From Brevundimonas sp. MF30-B (GTDB lineage: Bacteria > Pseudomonadota > Alphaproteobacteria > Caulobacterales > Caulobacteraceae), in assembly GCF_004683885.1 (NCBI RefSeq), contig NZ_CP038440.1, positions 964,001 to 1,028,000 of the forward strand: a DNA stretch of 64,000 bases, in the 5' to 3' direction. The notes under the pieces are model-generated. The model was not told the origin of the DNA. It saw only the letters and a list, made by a program, of their open reading frames with translations, and searched no databases. The position numbers were made by a program, and so were the translations under genes. Shown here piece by piece: positions 1-10,908 of this stretch (position 1 is its first letter; the number at the start of each line of letters is the position of its first letter).

Positions 1-933
1 AAGGCGGCCAACGGCATGGCTGACGACCTGGCCTCGACCACCCTTCTGGCCACCGACAAGCGGGTGCTGATGGCTCCTGCCATGAATGTGCGGATGTGGA
101 CCCATCCTGCGGTCAAGACCAATGTCGACCGCCTGTCCGGTTTCGAAGGTTTTCACGGCGTGCGCTGGGTCGGGCCGGACGACGGCGAGATGGCGTGCGG
201 CGAATACGGTCCGGGCCGTATGGCCGAGCCGGCCGCGATCCTTCAGGCCATCGGCGACCTGCTGGCTGGCGAGGCCGCGCGCCCCTTGGCCGGCCGCCGC
301 GCGGTGGTGACGGCCGGGCCCACCTTCGAGCCGATCGACCCCGTGCGCGGCCTGACCAACCGCTCCAGCGGCAAGCAGGGCTACGCCATCGCCTCGGCCC
401 TGGCGGCGCTGGGCGCCGAGGTCACCTTGGTGTCAGGTCCCACCGCTCTGCCGGTACCCTTCGGTGTGACGCGGGTGGACGTGGAGACGGCGGCCCAGAT
501 GAAGGCGGCGGTCCAGGCGGCGCTTCCGGCCGACATCGCAGTGATGAGCGCCGCCGTGGCCGACTGGCGCGTAGACGACGTGGCGTCAGGAAAGATCAAG
601 AAGGCGCCGGGCGGCCCCCCGTCCCTAGCCCTGATCGAAAACCCCGACATTCTGGCCGGCGTCTCCGCGCCCGGTCCTCGGCGACCCGCCCTTGTGATCG
701 GCTTCGCCGCCGAGACCGCGGACCTGGAGGCCAACGCCCGCGCCAAGCTGTCCCGCAAGGGCTGCGACTGGATCGTCGGCAACGACGTGTCCGACGACGT
801 CTTCGGCGCCGAGGGCAATCAGGTCATCCTGTTCACCCGCGACGGTCAGGCCGAGCCCTGGCCCCGCCAGTCCAAGACCGAGGTCGCGCGTCAGTTGGCC
901 GACAGTGTCGCCCGCCATTTCGAGACCCGTTGA
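1..933 (+). CDS. coaBC: CoaBC, phosphopantothenoylcysteine decarboxylase / phosphopantothenate-cysteine ligase, 5' partial
   Basis: This bifunctional cytosolic enzyme of coenzyme A synthesis couples cysteine to 4'-phosphopantothenate and then decarboxylates the product. The frame is open from base 1, where the residues KAANGMADD are the middle of the CoaC flavoprotein domain; the conserved PAMN clamp segment and MW follow, and [11 protein letters not shown] closes the substrate site. The CoaB synthetase half begins near [19 protein letters not shown] (about residues 107-125 of the visible part) and keeps the NDVS motif and a typical C-terminus. The N-terminus, including the flavin-site histidine, lies outside the window. 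Its TGA overlaps the ATG of dut by one base (TGATG), so the two are very probably co-transcribed; coaBC-dut is a common bacterial pair. Confidence 0.96.
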   Translation, partial: KAANGMADDLASTTLLATDKRVLMAPAMNVRMWTHPAVKTNVDRLSGFEGFHGVRWVGPDDGEMACGEYGPGRMAEPAAILQAIGDLLAGEAARPLAGRRAVVTAGPTFEPIDPVRGLTNRSSGKQGYAIASALAALGAEVTLVSGPTALPVPFGVTRVDVETAAQMKAAVQAALPADIAVMSAAVADWRVDDVASGKIKKAPGGPPSLALIENPDILAGVSAPGPRRPALVIGFAAETADLEANARAKLSRKGCDWIVGNDVSDDVFGAEGNQVILFTRDGQAEPWPRQSKTEVARQLADSVARHFETR

Positions 934-1382
934 TGAGCACTGTCCGCTTCCTGCGCCTGCCCCACGCCGAGGGCCTGGCCCTGCCGGCCTATGAGACCGC
1001 CGGCTCGGCCGGAATGGACCTGCGCGCGGCGGTGGCCGAGGACGCGCCGCTGACGCTTGAGCCCGGCCAGCGCGCCCTGATCCCCACGGGTCTGAAGATG
1101 GCGCTGGAGCCCGGCTTTGAGGCGCAGGTGCGCCCGCGCTCGGGTCTGGCGCTGAAGCACGGCGTCACCTGCCTGAACACGCCCGGCACCATCGACGCCG
1201 ACTATCGTGGCGAGGTCGGCGTCATCTTGATCAACCTGGGCCAGACGCCCTTCGTCGTCGGTCGGGGTGAGCGCATCGCCCAGATGGTCATAGCCCGCGT
1301 CGAACAGGCCGCGCCGGTCGAGGTCGCCAGCCTGGACGACACCGCGCGCGGCGCGGGCGGCTTCGGCTCCACGGGGCGCTAG
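933..1382 (+). CDS. dut: dUTP diphosphatase (dUTPase)
   Basis: Hydrolyses dUTP to dUMP and diphosphate, keeping uracil out of DNA and supplying dUMP for thymidylate. The 149-residue product has the usual length and all five trimeric dUTPase motifs in order: SAGMDLRA (1), RPRSGLALK (2), the long [17 protein letters not shown] (3) with the catalytic Asp, GERIAQMVI (4), and the glycine-rich C-terminal [11 protein letters not shown] (5) that closes over the nucleotide. The start is the ATG sharing a base with the coaBC stop; the longer open frame further upstream is a shadow of coaBC. The dnaK heat-shock promoter begins 16 bases after the stop. Confidence 0.97.
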   Translation: MSTVRFLRLPHAEGLALPAYETAGSAGMDLRAAVAEDAPLTLEPGQRALIPTGLKMALEPGFEAQVRPRSGLALKHGVTCLNTPGTIDADYRGEVGVILINLGQTPFVVGRGERIAQMVIARVEQAAPVEVASLDDTARGAGGFGSTGR

Positions 1383-1397
1383 AAAGCGACAAAAGGC

Positions 1398-1425
1398 CTT
1401 GCGGGGGCCGGGGCCTTTCCCATAT
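1398..1425 (+). promoter_or_regulatory. sigma-32 (RpoH) type heat-shock promoter of dnaK
   Basis: CTTG at 1398-1401 is followed by exactly 17 bases and then CCCATAT at 1419-1425. The alphaproteobacterial heat-shock consensus is CTTG-N17/18-CYTATNT, so all positions but one agree. It lies about 140 bases before the dnaK ATG, leaving a long leader. The same design with the same spacing recurs before dnaJ. Confidence 0.72.
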
Positions 1426-1567
1426 CCGAGCCAACCCGGAGAAACCCCGCTGTTGGTGGGGCCATCCATCGTCAGACCCAAGCTTTTCAACCCCTGGGGG
1501 CGGTCAAGCGCGGCGCTTCCTTCGAAGGCCGCCGCATCGCCCGCCGAACGGAGAGACAGAGACACCC

Positions 1568-3481
<1,914 letters not shown>

Positions 3482-3507
3482 AAGACACAGGCCGACTGAA
3501 AACCGCG

Positions 3508-3535
3508 ACCCCCGCTTGCCTTAGCGAGCGGGGGT
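3508..3535 (+). terminator. Intrinsic terminator after dnaK
   Basis: A perfect 9-bp inverted repeat, ACCCCCGCT at 3508-3516 and AGCGGGGGT at 3527-3535 with a 10-base loop, is followed by the T-rich TCGTTTCAT. It sits 26 bases after the dnaK stop and before the dnaJ promoter, so it should reduce read-through from dnaK to dnaJ. Confidence 0.85.
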
Positions 3536-3548
3536 TCGTTTCATAAAA

Positions 3549-3576
3549 CTTGCATCAATGACCCGGGCGCCCATGT
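3549..3576 (+). promoter_or_regulatory. sigma-32 type promoter of dnaJ
   Basis: CTTG at 3549-3552, a 17-base spacer, then CCCATGT at 3570-3576, the same architecture as the dnaK promoter at 1398-1425 and close to the alphaproteobacterial heat-shock consensus. It lies just downstream of the dnaK terminator and about 80 bases before the dnaJ ATG, so dnaJ probably has its own heat-inducible transcript. Confidence 0.65.
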
Positions 3577-3654
3577 CAGCCGGGTCGATCCGGCGAGGCG
3601 ATCTTCCCTAGAGAGAAGACACGGCCGGCGGGAAGTTCAGAGGATCCACGCCTG

Positions 3655-4848
3655 ATGGCGACGCGTGATTATTATGAGATTCTGGAGGTCGAGCGCACCA
3701 TTGACGCGCCCGGTCTGAAGTCGGCCTACCGCAAGCTGGCGATGAAGCACCATCCGGACCGCAACGGCGGTTCGGAAGAGTCCATGGCGCGCTTCAAGGA
3801 GATTTCCGAGGCCTACACCGTCCTGTCGGACGAGCAGAAGCGGGCCGCCTACGACCGCTTCGGCCATGCGGGCGTCAACGGCCAGGCCGGCGGCGGCAAT
3901 CCGTTCGGCCAGGGGGCCGGCTTCCACGACATCAACGACATCTTCTCCCAGGTCTTCGGCGATGCGTTCGGCGACGCCTTCGGCGGACGCGGCGGCGGCC
4001 GAGGCCAGCAGGGCGGCCCGCGTCGCGGCTCGGACCTGCGCTACGATCTCGAGATCACCCTGGAGCAGGCCTACAAGGGCGCCGATGTCGAGATCACGGT
4101 GCCCGCCACCCTGACCTGCGACGTGTGCGACGGCTCGGGCGCCAAACCGGGCGCCAAGGCCTCGACCTGCCAGACCTGCCAGGGCGCGGGCCGCATCCGT
4201 CAGGCCAACGGCTTCTTCCAGGTCGAGCGCACCTGCCCGACCTGCGGCGGCGCTGGCTCGCGCATCGCCGCGGCCGACGTCTGCACCGGCTGTCACGGCC
4301 ACGGCCAGGTCCGCAAGACGCGCACCCTGTCGCTCAAGGTGCCGGCCGGCGTGGATGACGGCTCGCGCATCCGCTTGACGGGCGAGGGGGACGCCGGCCA
4401 GCGCGGCGGGCCGCGCGGCGACCTGTATGTCTTCCTGTCGGTCCGCTCGCACGAACTGTTCGAGCGCGACAATCTGGACCTGCTGGTCACCGTCCCCGTC
4501 ACCATGACGACGGCGGCCCTGGGCGGCGTGATCGAGGCGCCCTGCCTGGTGTCCGAGGCCTGCGACGGCCAGTGCAAGGCCCAGGTCCAGGTCCCCGCCG
4601 GCGCTCAGACCGGCAAGACGGTTCGCATCCGCGGCAAGGGCATGCCCCACCTGAACGGCCGCCAGCGCGGCGACTTGGTGGTCGAGCTGTTCGTCGAGAC
4701 GCCGACCGACCTGACCGCTCGTCAGAAGGAGCTGCTGGAGGAGCTGGCGGGATCGCTTGGCGACACCCAGACGCCGCGCAACACCTCCTTCACCGGCAAG
4801 GCCAAGCGGTTCTGGGCCGATATTCTGGGCGGCGAAACCGCGCAATAA
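3655..4848 (+). CDS. dnaJ: Chaperone DnaJ (Hsp40, type I)
   Basis: Co-chaperone that delivers clients to DnaK and stimulates its ATPase. The 397-residue protein has the full type I layout: J domain (about 1-70) with the HPD tripeptide in KHHPDRN; a glycine/phenylalanine-rich linker (about 75-125); four zinc-binding CxxCxGxG-type repeats (CDVCDGSG, CQTCQGAG, CPTCGGAG, CTGCHGHG, about 155-220); and the C-terminal substrate-binding domains. The fourth zinc repeat has histidines at its glycine-side positions, which is tolerated in the family. The terminator and separate promoter upstream suggest expression partly independent of dnaK. dapB begins 22 bases after the stop, so read-through is likely. 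Confidence 0.98.
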   Translation: MATRDYYEILEVERTIDAPGLKSAYRKLAMKHHPDRNGGSEESMARFKEISEAYTVLSDEQKRAAYDRFGHAGVNGQAGGGNPFGQGAGFHDINDIFSQVFGDAFGDAFGGRGGGRGQQGGPRRGSDLRYDLEITLEQAYKGADVEITVPATLTCDVCDGSGAKPGAKASTCQTCQGAGRIRQANGFFQVERTCPTCGGAGSRIAAADVCTGCHGHGQVRKTRTLSLKVPAGVDDGSRIRLTGEGDAGQRGGPRGDLYVFLSVRSHELFERDNLDLLVTVPVTMTTAALGGVIEAPCLVSEACDGQCKAQVQVPAGAQTGKTVRIRGKGMPHLNGRQRGDLVVELFVETPTDLTARQKELLEELAGSLGDTQTPRNTSFTGKAKRFWADILGGETAQ

Positions 4849-4870
4849 CGACCTTCGGGGGGAGGCCTGA

Positions 4871-5620
4871 ATGAGCGAACTGTTTCACGTCGGCATATCG
4901 GGCGCGCGCGGCCGCATGGGCCGGGCCGTTTCCCAAGTGCTGGACGCGCGTGAAGACGTGGTCGTCGCCGCCCGCTACGACTGGGGCGAGGCGCCGGACC
5001 TCAGCTTGTGCGACGTGGTCATCGACTTCTCCACGCCCGAGGCCTCCGTGTCCCTGGCCAAGCAGGCCGCCGAGCGGGGCGGTCCCGCCCTGGTTATCGG
5101 CTCCACCGGCCTGACGCCCGAGCAGGAGGGCGAGATCGAAAAAGCGGCCGAAACCGTCGCCATCGTGCGCAGCGGCAACTTCTCCCTGGGCGTCAACATG
5201 CTGATCGGCCTGGTCGAGCACGCGGCCCTTCGCCTGGACGCACGCGACTGGGACATCGAAATCCTGGAGACCCATCACCGCCGCAAGGTCGACGCTCCTT
5301 CGGGCACCGCCCTGATGCTGGGCGAGGCGGCGGCGGCGGGGCGCGGGGCCGACCTGGCCGACCTGCGCAGCGCGCCCTACGACGGCATCACCGGAGAGCG
5401 TGAAACCGGCAAGATCGGCTTCGCGGCTCTGCGCGCCGGCGGCGTGGTGGGCGACCACACCGTCATGTTCGCTTCGGAGGATGAAGTGCTGACCCTGTCG
5501 CACTCGGCCATAGACCGCAGCCTGTTCGCCAAGGGCGCGGTCGCCGCCGCCGCCTGGGTGCGCAGCCGCCGCGCCGGCCTCTACGACATGCAGGACGTGC
5601 TGGGTTTCCGTCAGGCCTGA
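4871..5620 (+). CDS. dapB: 4-hydroxy-tetrahydrodipicolinate reductase
   Basis: Reduces 4-hydroxy-tetrahydrodipicolinate to tetrahydrodipicolinate with NAD(P)H on the route to meso-diaminopimelate and lysine. The 249-residue length is normal. The N-terminal dinucleotide fold carries GARGRMGRA (about residues 10-18), and the signature substrate-binding segment ETHHRRKVDAPSGTAL (about 134-149) holds the catalytic His and Lys. The ATG has a GGGGGGAGG ribosome site six bases upstream. It follows dnaJ by 22 bases. dapF, which acts later in the same pathway, is also in the window at 16.3 kb. Confidence 0.97.
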   Translation: MSELFHVGISGARGRMGRAVSQVLDAREDVVVAARYDWGEAPDLSLCDVVIDFSTPEASVSLAKQAAERGGPALVIGSTGLTPEQEGEIEKAAETVAIVRSGNFSLGVNMLIGLVEHAALRLDARDWDIEILETHHRRKVDAPSGTALMLGEAAAAGRGADLADLRSAPYDGITGERETGKIGFAALRAGGVVGDHTVMFASEDEVLTLSHSAIDRSLFAKGAVAAAAWVRSRRAGLYDMQDVLGFRQA

Positions 5621-5708
5621 CCGCCAAGCCTGACAGCAAGGCATGGCCTGAAAGCGCCGTAGCCTCTATATGCGCCTCTTCCCCTCGAAGACGCGCGTTA
5701 GACCGACC

Positions 5709-8351
5709 ATGGCCAGCCTCAAACAGATCCGCTCGACCTTCCTCGACTATTTCGCGGCCGATGGGCACGCCAAGGTCCATTCCGCGCCCCTGGTGCCGCA
5801 GAACGACCCGACGCTGATGTTCGTCAACGCGGGCATGGTGCCGTTCAAGGACTATTTCACCGGCGCGGCGACCCCGCCCTATCCGCGCGCGACCTCCAGC
5901 CAGAAATGCGTGCGCGCGGGCGGCAAGCACAACGACCTGGACAACGTCGGCTACACCGCGCGCCACCTGACCTTCTTCGAGATGCTGGGGAACTTCTCCT
6001 TCGGCGACTATTTCAAGGAACACGCGATCGACAGCGCGTGGAAGCTGGTCACCAAGGACTTCGGCCTGGATCCCAAGCGCCTGCTGGTCACCGTCTACAT
6101 CGACGACGATGAGGCCGCCGCGATCTGGAAGAAGGTCACGGGCTTCTCCGACGACAAGATCATCCGCATCGCCGGCTCGGATAACTTCTGGGCCATGGGC
6201 GACAGCGGGCCCTGCGGTCCCTGCACCGAAATCTTCTGGGACTACGGCGACCACGTTCCCGGCGGCCCTCCGGGTTCGCCCGACGAGGACGGCGACCGGT
6301 TCGTGGAGATCTGGAACAACGTCTTCATGCAGTTCGAGAAGGAGAACGACGAGATCGTCCGTTCCCTGCCCAAGCCCTCGGTCGACACCGGCATGGGTCT
6401 GGAGCGCATGACCTCGGTGCTTCAGGGCAAGAACTCGGTGTTCGACACCGACCTGTTCCAGACCCTGATCGCGGCGTCCGAGGACGCGACCTCGACCAAG
6501 GCCGAAGGCGCGCAGGCCGCAAGCCACCGCGTCATCGCCGACCACCTCCGGTCGTCGTCCTTCTTGATCGCCGACGGCGTGACCCCGTCCAACGAAGGCC
6601 GCGGCTATGTCCTGCGCCGCATCATGCGCCGCGCCATGCGCCACGCGCACCTGCTGGGCGCCCAAGACCCGCTGATGCATCGCCTTGTGCCGACCCTGGT
6701 CGACGAGATGGGCGAGGCCTTCCCCGAGCTGAAGCGCGCTCAGGCCTTTGTCGAGGACACGCTGAAGCAGGAAGAGATCCGCTTCCGCACCACGCTGGGT
6801 CGCGGCATGGGCCTGCTGGAGGACGCCACGCGCGACCTGGCCGAGGGCGGCATGATCGCCGGCCAGACGGCCTTCAGCCTGTACGACACCTATGGCTTCC
6901 CGCTGGACCTGACCCAGGACGAGGCGCGCCGTCGCGGCTTCACCGTCGACATCGAAGGCTTCGACGCGGCCATGGCCGAGCAGAAGCAGCGCGGCAAGGC
7001 CAACTGGAAGGGCTCGGGCCAGACCGCCAACGCCGGCGAATGGCTGGCCCTGCGCGACCGCCTGGGGCCGACGGTCTTCACCGGCTATGACGGCGTCGAC
7101 GGCTCGGGCGAGGTTCTGGCCATTGTCCACGACGGCCAGGCGGCCGATCGCGTCGAGACCGGCCAGACGGCCGAGGTCGCGTTCGACCAGACCCCCTTCT
7201 ACGGCGAGGGCGGCGGCCAGGCCGGCGATCAGGGCGAGGTCGAATGGCCTGGCGGTTCGGGAACCGTGCTGGACGTCCAGAAGCACGGCGGCGACCTGTA
7301 CGCTCACCAGATCGAGGTGACGGCCGGAACGCTCGAGATCGGCGCTCGCGTCCAGCTGCGCGTGAAGCCGGACGCCCGCGTCACCACCCGCGCCAATCAC
7401 TCGGCCGCCCACCTGGTGCACGCCGCTCTCAAGAACGTGCTCGGCCCGCACGTAGCCCAGAAGGGCCAGCTGGTTGACGCCGAGCGCATGCGCTTCGACT
7501 TCAGCCACAACGCCCCGGTCACCGAGGACGAGCTGGCCCGCATCGAGGACGAGGTGAATGCGGTCATCCGCCAGAACCTGCCGGCTCAGACCAAGCTGAT
7601 GTCGCCCGAGGCCGCCATCGAGGCCGGCGCCGTGGCCCTGTTCGGCGAGAAATACGGCGATGAAGTGCGCGTGCTGACGCTTGGCAAGGCTCTGACCGGC
7701 GAGGGTGACTATTCCGTCGAACTGTGCGGCGGCACCCATGTGGCCCGCACCGGCGACATCGCCCTGTTCAAGATCGTGTCGGAAACCGGGATCGCCGCCG
7801 GCGTGCGCCGCATCGAGGCCCTGACGGGCGAGGCCGCGCGCCAATATCTGCTGGGCCAGGCCAATGTGGCCCGGAAGCTGGCTCAGGGCTTCAAGATCCA
7901 TCCCGCGGACGTGCCGGCCCGCGTCGAAGCCCTGTCGGGCTCGGTGCGCACGCTGGAGAAGCAGGTCGCCGACCTGAAGAAGCAGCTGGCCTTGGGCGGC
8001 GGCTCGGGCGGCAACGCCGCGCCGGAAGAGATCAACGGCGTCAAGCTGATCGCCCGCGTCCTGGACGGCGTGGACGGCAAGGGCCTGCGCGGCGTGGCCG
8101 AGGACTTCCGCAAACAGGTCGGTTCGGGCATCGTCGCCCTGATCGGCGTGTCGGACGGCAAGGCGGCGGTCACGGTCGCGGCGACCTCCGACATGGCCGG
8201 CAAGGTCAACGCCGCCGACCTGGCGCGCGCGGCGGTCATCGCCATGGGCGGCCAGGGGGCGGGCGGCAAGCCCGATTTCGCCCAGGGCGGCGCGCCCGAC
8301 GGAACCAAGGCCGAGGCTGGACTGCAGGCCGTGCGCGACGCCTTGGCCTAG
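5709..8351 (+). CDS. alaS: Alanyl-tRNA synthetase
   Basis: Charges tRNA-Ala and hydrolyses mischarged Ser- and Gly-tRNA. The start chosen is the ATG giving MASLKQIRSTFLDYF, the usual AlaRS N-terminus; an in-frame upstream ATG at 5670 would add 13 unconserved residues. With this start the protein is 880 residues, as expected. The class II catalytic core (about 1-240) includes the FVNAGMVPFKDYF and CVRAGGKHNDLDNVG segments. The editing domain keeps the zinc/active-site motifs HSAAHLVHAAL and CGGTHV, followed by the C-Ala domain with a short coiled coil. It lies 88 bases after dapB. The cognate-type gene tRNA-Ala(CGC) is in the window at 59.4 kb. Confidence 0.98.
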   Translation: MASLKQIRSTFLDYFAADGHAKVHSAPLVPQNDPTLMFVNAGMVPFKDYFTGAATPPYPRATSSQKCVRAGGKHNDLDNVGYTARHLTFFEMLGNFSFGDYFKEHAIDSAWKLVTKDFGLDPKRLLVTVYIDDDEAAAIWKKVTGFSDDKIIRIAGSDNFWAMGDSGPCGPCTEIFWDYGDHVPGGPPGSPDEDGDRFVEIWNNVFMQFEKENDEIVRSLPKPSVDTGMGLERMTSVLQGKNSVFDTDLFQTLIAASEDATSTKAEGAQAASHRVIADHLRSSSFLIADGVTPSNEGRGYVLRRIMRRAMRHAHLLGAQDPLMHRLVPTLVDEMGEAFPELKRAQAFVEDTLKQEEIRFRTTLGRGMGLLEDATRDLAEGGMIAGQTAFSLYDTYGFPLDLTQDEARRRGFTVDIEGFDAAMAEQKQRGKANWKGSGQTANAGEWLALRDRLGPTVFTGYDGVDGSGEVLAIVHDGQAADRVETGQTAEVAFDQTPFYGEGGGQAGDQGEVEWPGGSGTVLDVQKHGGDLYAHQIEVTAGTLEIGARVQLRVKPDARVTTRANHSAAHLVHAALKNVLGPHVAQKGQLVDAERMRFDFSHNAPVTEDELARIEDEVNAVIRQNLPAQTKLMSPEAAIEAGAVALFGEKYGDEVRVLTLGKALTGEGDYSVELCGGTHVARTGDIALFKIVSETGIAAGVRRIEALTGEAARQYLLGQANVARKLAQGFKIHPADVPARVEALSGSVRTLEKQVADLKKQLALGGGSGGNAAPEEINGVKLIARVLDGVDGKGLRGVAEDFRKQVGSGIVALIGVSDGKAAVTVAATSDMAGKVNAADLARAAVIAMGGQGAGGKPDFAQGGAPDGTKAEAGLQAVRDALA

Positions 8352-8384
8352 TCTGTCAGACGCCGCGCTTCATCCCCCCCGGGG

Positions 8385-8406
8385 GGCTGACGGTGCGCCG
8401 TCAGCC
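8385..8406. terminator. Hairpin between convergent alaS and the 8401-9516 gene
   Basis: GGCTGACGG (8385-8393) and CCGTCAGCC (8398-8406) form a perfect 9-bp stem with a TGCG tetraloop, directly preceded by a run of seven C and six G. It covers the stop codon of the minus-strand gene and lies 33 bases after alaS. There is no T tract, so a termination role in either direction is likely but not certain. Confidence 0.5.
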
Positions 8407-9516
8407 GCGCTCGCCGCGCTCCTGAACATAGGGATATTCGCTCGACGACCGCGGCGGCGGGGCGGCGGCCGGGCGGCTGTCGGGCTGGCCGTAATAGCCC
8501 GAGGGCGGCGTATGGCCGTGGTGCGGCGGCGGCGGAGGGGGCGGAGGGGCCGGAGGCGCCTGTTCGAACTCCACCATCGGCGGGGCCACTTCGACTGAGG
8601 GCGGGGCGACATGGACCGGACCCTGGCTCACATGCACGCGCGACGGGGCGACGCGGACGTCGGCCGGCGCGACGTGGACCGGCGGCGCCTGCACATAGAC
8701 GTCGCTCGGTCGCACATAGACCGGCGCGGGCTCCACATAGACGGGCGGCGCCTGGACATAGACGGGCGGGGCCTGAACGTGCACCGGCCGCTGGCGCACG
8801 TGCACCGGAGGCGGCGCAGGGGCGTAGACCGGCTCGGGATAGGGCTGGGGCCGATACGACGGCGGCGGGACGCAGTGCCCGCACTCGCGATAGCCCTGGC
8901 TGTAGCCGTAGCGGCCGCCGCGATCCTCGACATAGTCCCGGCGTTCATAGCTGTAGTGCTCGACTGGCGGGGTGATCTGCGAATAGCCGTAGCCGCTGGA
9001 ATAGCCGCCCGCATATCCGCCGCCGGCATAGCCGTAATCGTAGCCGCCGTAGCCCGAGCCGCCCTGACGATAGCGCGTCCAGGGCGCGCCGCCCGAATAG
9101 TCGCGCCCGAAGCCGTAGACGGGATAGCCGAACGGCATCGACTGCTCGACCTGGCCGCCCCATCCGCCGCGGATCGGCTCGGCGTGGCCGATCACCACCG
9201 GGGGCGCATAGCCCGCCCCGCCGGCGCCGTAGGCATAGCCGCCGCCGTAGACTTCGACCGGCCCGTAGCCGCCGCGCCAGCCGGTGTCGCTGTAGCTTTC
9301 CGAGCGGGAAACGTATCCGCGCACCGAGCCGTAGCTCTGCGCGTCGGACCAGGACCGCGCCTGGGCGTGGCCCCCGGCGTAGGCCTGGGCGTGGGCCGGC
9401 ATGTGGCGCGCATAGCCGCCGGCGGCGTTGCGGTGGCCTTGCGCCTCTGCGGCCGTCGCGGCGGTCAACACGGCCGCCAGAGCCAGTGTCGCGGTGGTGA
9501 TGTGTCGAGCCGTCAC
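8401..9516 (-). CDS. Secreted Gly/Tyr-rich protein with twelve V-x-V heptad repeats
   Basis: Function unknown. The 371-residue product begins with a clear Sec signal peptide (hydrophobic LALAAVLTAATA, likely cut after AEA at about residue 25). Residues 30-210 are low-complexity and rich in Gly, Tyr and Ala. A C-x2-C pair (ECGHC, 212-215) follows. Residues 238-321 are twelve back-to-back seven-residue units of the form V-x-V followed by four residues that are usually Pro-containing. Then come a run of eight prolines (324-331) and a disordered tail. No catalytic domain is visible. The alternating valines suggest short beta strands separated by proline turns, so a fibrous, adhesive or cell-wall spanning role is possible but inferred. 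A CtrA-like box lies 86 bases upstream. The frame is supported by the signal peptide and the exact repeat phase. Confidence 0.8.
   Translation of the reverse strand: MTARHITTATLALAAVLTAATAAEAQGHRNAAGGYARHMPAHAQAYAGGHAQARSWSDAQSYGSVRGYVSRSESYSDTGWRGGYGPVEVYGGGYAYGAGGAGYAPPVVIGHAEPIRGGWGGQVEQSMPFGYPVYGFGRDYSGGAPWTRYRQGGSGYGGYDYGYAGGGYAGGYSSGYGYSQITPPVEHYSYERRDYVEDRGGRYGYSQGYRECGHCVPPPSYRPQPYPEPVYAPAPPPVHVRQRPVHVQAPPVYVQAPPVYVEPAPVYVRPSDVYVQAPPVHVAPADVRVAPSRVHVSQGPVHVAPPSVEVAPPMVEFEQAPPAPPPPPPPPHHGHTPPSGYYGQPDSRPAAAPPPRSSSEYPYVQERGERG
8554..8805 (-). repeat. 12 x 21-bp coding tandem repeat (V-x-V-x4 heptads)
   Basis: Every unit is 21 bases with no indels. Examples of the encoded units are VHVQAPP, VYVQAPP, VYVEPAP, VYVRPSD, VHVAPAD, VRVAPSR and VEVAPPM. 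The first and third positions are Val in all units except a Phe at position 3 of the last. Central units are most alike (QAPP three times), and units toward the C-terminus diverge, as expected for an aging tandem array. Confidence 0.9.
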
Positions 9517-9599
9517 GGCCGATCTCCCTGTCGATTCCCAGCCAAGCTAATGCCGTTTTCTCGAAACGGTTCGGATTTCCCTTTCCGCGCGAGAGACAG

Positions 9600-9911
<312 letters not shown>

Positions 9912-9936
9912 TCATGGCCGGACATGGTGACCTGCG

Positions 9937-10896
9937 ATGAATCATCTGAAGACCTCCGCCCTTCTGGCCGTGATGACCGCCCTGTTCATGGGCCTGGGCT
10001 ACCTCATCGGCGGCGTCGGCGGCATGGCGATCGCCTTCGTGATCGCTCTGGGGCTGAACATCTTCAGCTACTGGAACGCCGACAAGATGGTGCTGAAGAT
10101 GTACCGGGCGCAGGTGGTGGACGAGAGCCACCCCAACGCCGTGGTGCGCGCCTATGTGGCGGACGTGGTGCAGATGGCGGCCGACGCCGGTCTGCCGCGA
10201 CCGGCCATCGCCATCATCCCGACCGATCAGCCCAACGCCTTCGCCACAGGCCGAAATCCGGCCAATGCGGCCGTCTGCGCCACCACCGGCCTGCTGGACA
10301 TGCTGAACCGCGACGAAGTACGCGGCGTGATGGCCCACGAACTGGCCCATGTGAAGAACCGCGACACCCTGATCATGACCGTGACGGCCACCATCGCCGG
10401 CGCCATCGCCATGCTGGCCAACTTCGCCCTGTTCTTCGGCGGCGACCGGGATCGGCCGGGCGGCATCATCGGGACCATCGCGTTGATGCTGCTGGCGCCC
10501 ATGGCGGCCGGTCTGGTGCAGATGGCCATTAGCCGCGCCCGTGAATACGAGGCCGACCGCGTCGGAGCCGAGATCGCCCGCGATCCCCAGGCCCTGGCCT
10601 CGGCGCTGCAGAAGATCGAGGCCTACGCCAAGCGGATCGAGAACCCTACGGCCGAGCGCAATCCGGCCTCGGGCCAGCTGTTCATCATCAATCCCCTGAC
10701 GGGACGTGGCGCCGACAACCTGTTCTCGACCCACCCCAACACCGGCAACCGCGTGCGCGCCCTGATGGAGCTGGGTGCGAAGATGGGCATGAGCCGTCCG
10801 GCGCCCACCGCTTTGGCGGACCCCGCTCCGCGCGCCTCGACGGCGGTTCCGACCTCGACGGATGCACCCCAGGGGCCACGCGGCCCCTGGGGCTGA
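9937..10896 (+). CDS. htpX: HtpX, membrane zinc metalloprotease (M48)
   Basis: Inner-membrane protease that cleaves misfolded membrane proteins and overlaps FtsH in quality control. The 319-residue protein has two N-terminal membrane segments (about 7-25 and 28-46), the zinc motif H134-E-L-A-H138, the downstream REYEADR glutamate that supplies the third zinc ligand (about residue 204), and two further hydrophobic segments between them (about 145-166 and 176-195). The ATG is preceded by only a weak Shine-Dalgarno. The last codons (PQGPRGPWG) are an unconserved tail encoded by a hairpin that probably acts as terminator. It is divergent from the SDHAF4-like gene and convergent with an S9 peptidase 12 bases away. 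Confidence 0.97.
   Translation: MNHLKTSALLAVMTALFMGLGYLIGGVGGMAIAFVIALGLNIFSYWNADKMVLKMYRAQVVDESHPNAVVRAYVADVVQMAADAGLPRPAIAIIPTDQPNAFATGRNPANAAVCATTGLLDMLNRDEVRGVMAHELAHVKNRDTLIMTVTATIAGAIAMLANFALFFGGDRDRPGGIIGTIALMLLAPMAAGLVQMAISRAREYEADRVGAEIARDPQALASALQKIEAYAKRIENPTAERNPASGQLFIINPLTGRGADNLFSTHPNTGNRVRALMELGAKMGMSRPAPTALADPAPRASTAVPTSTDAPQGPRGPWG
10867..10892. terminator. Hairpin inside the 3' end of htpX
   Basis: CCCCAGGGGCC (10867-10877) and GGCCCCTGGGG (10882-10892) form a perfect 11-bp stem with a 4-base loop. It is within the final codons of htpX and 17 bases from the stop of the convergent peptidase gene, so it could end both transcripts. It lacks a T tract. Confidence 0.6.
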
Positions 10897-10908
10897 GCCC
10901 GACCGGTC

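Noticed and set aside
5463..7901. Long minus-strand frame opposite dapB/alaS
   Set aside because: Antisense to two certain genes and rich in Val/Gly/Arg/Gln without domain features.
8371..8386. C7G6 run as a separate regulatory element
   Set aside because: Best explained as part of the alaS terminator region; no independent evidence.
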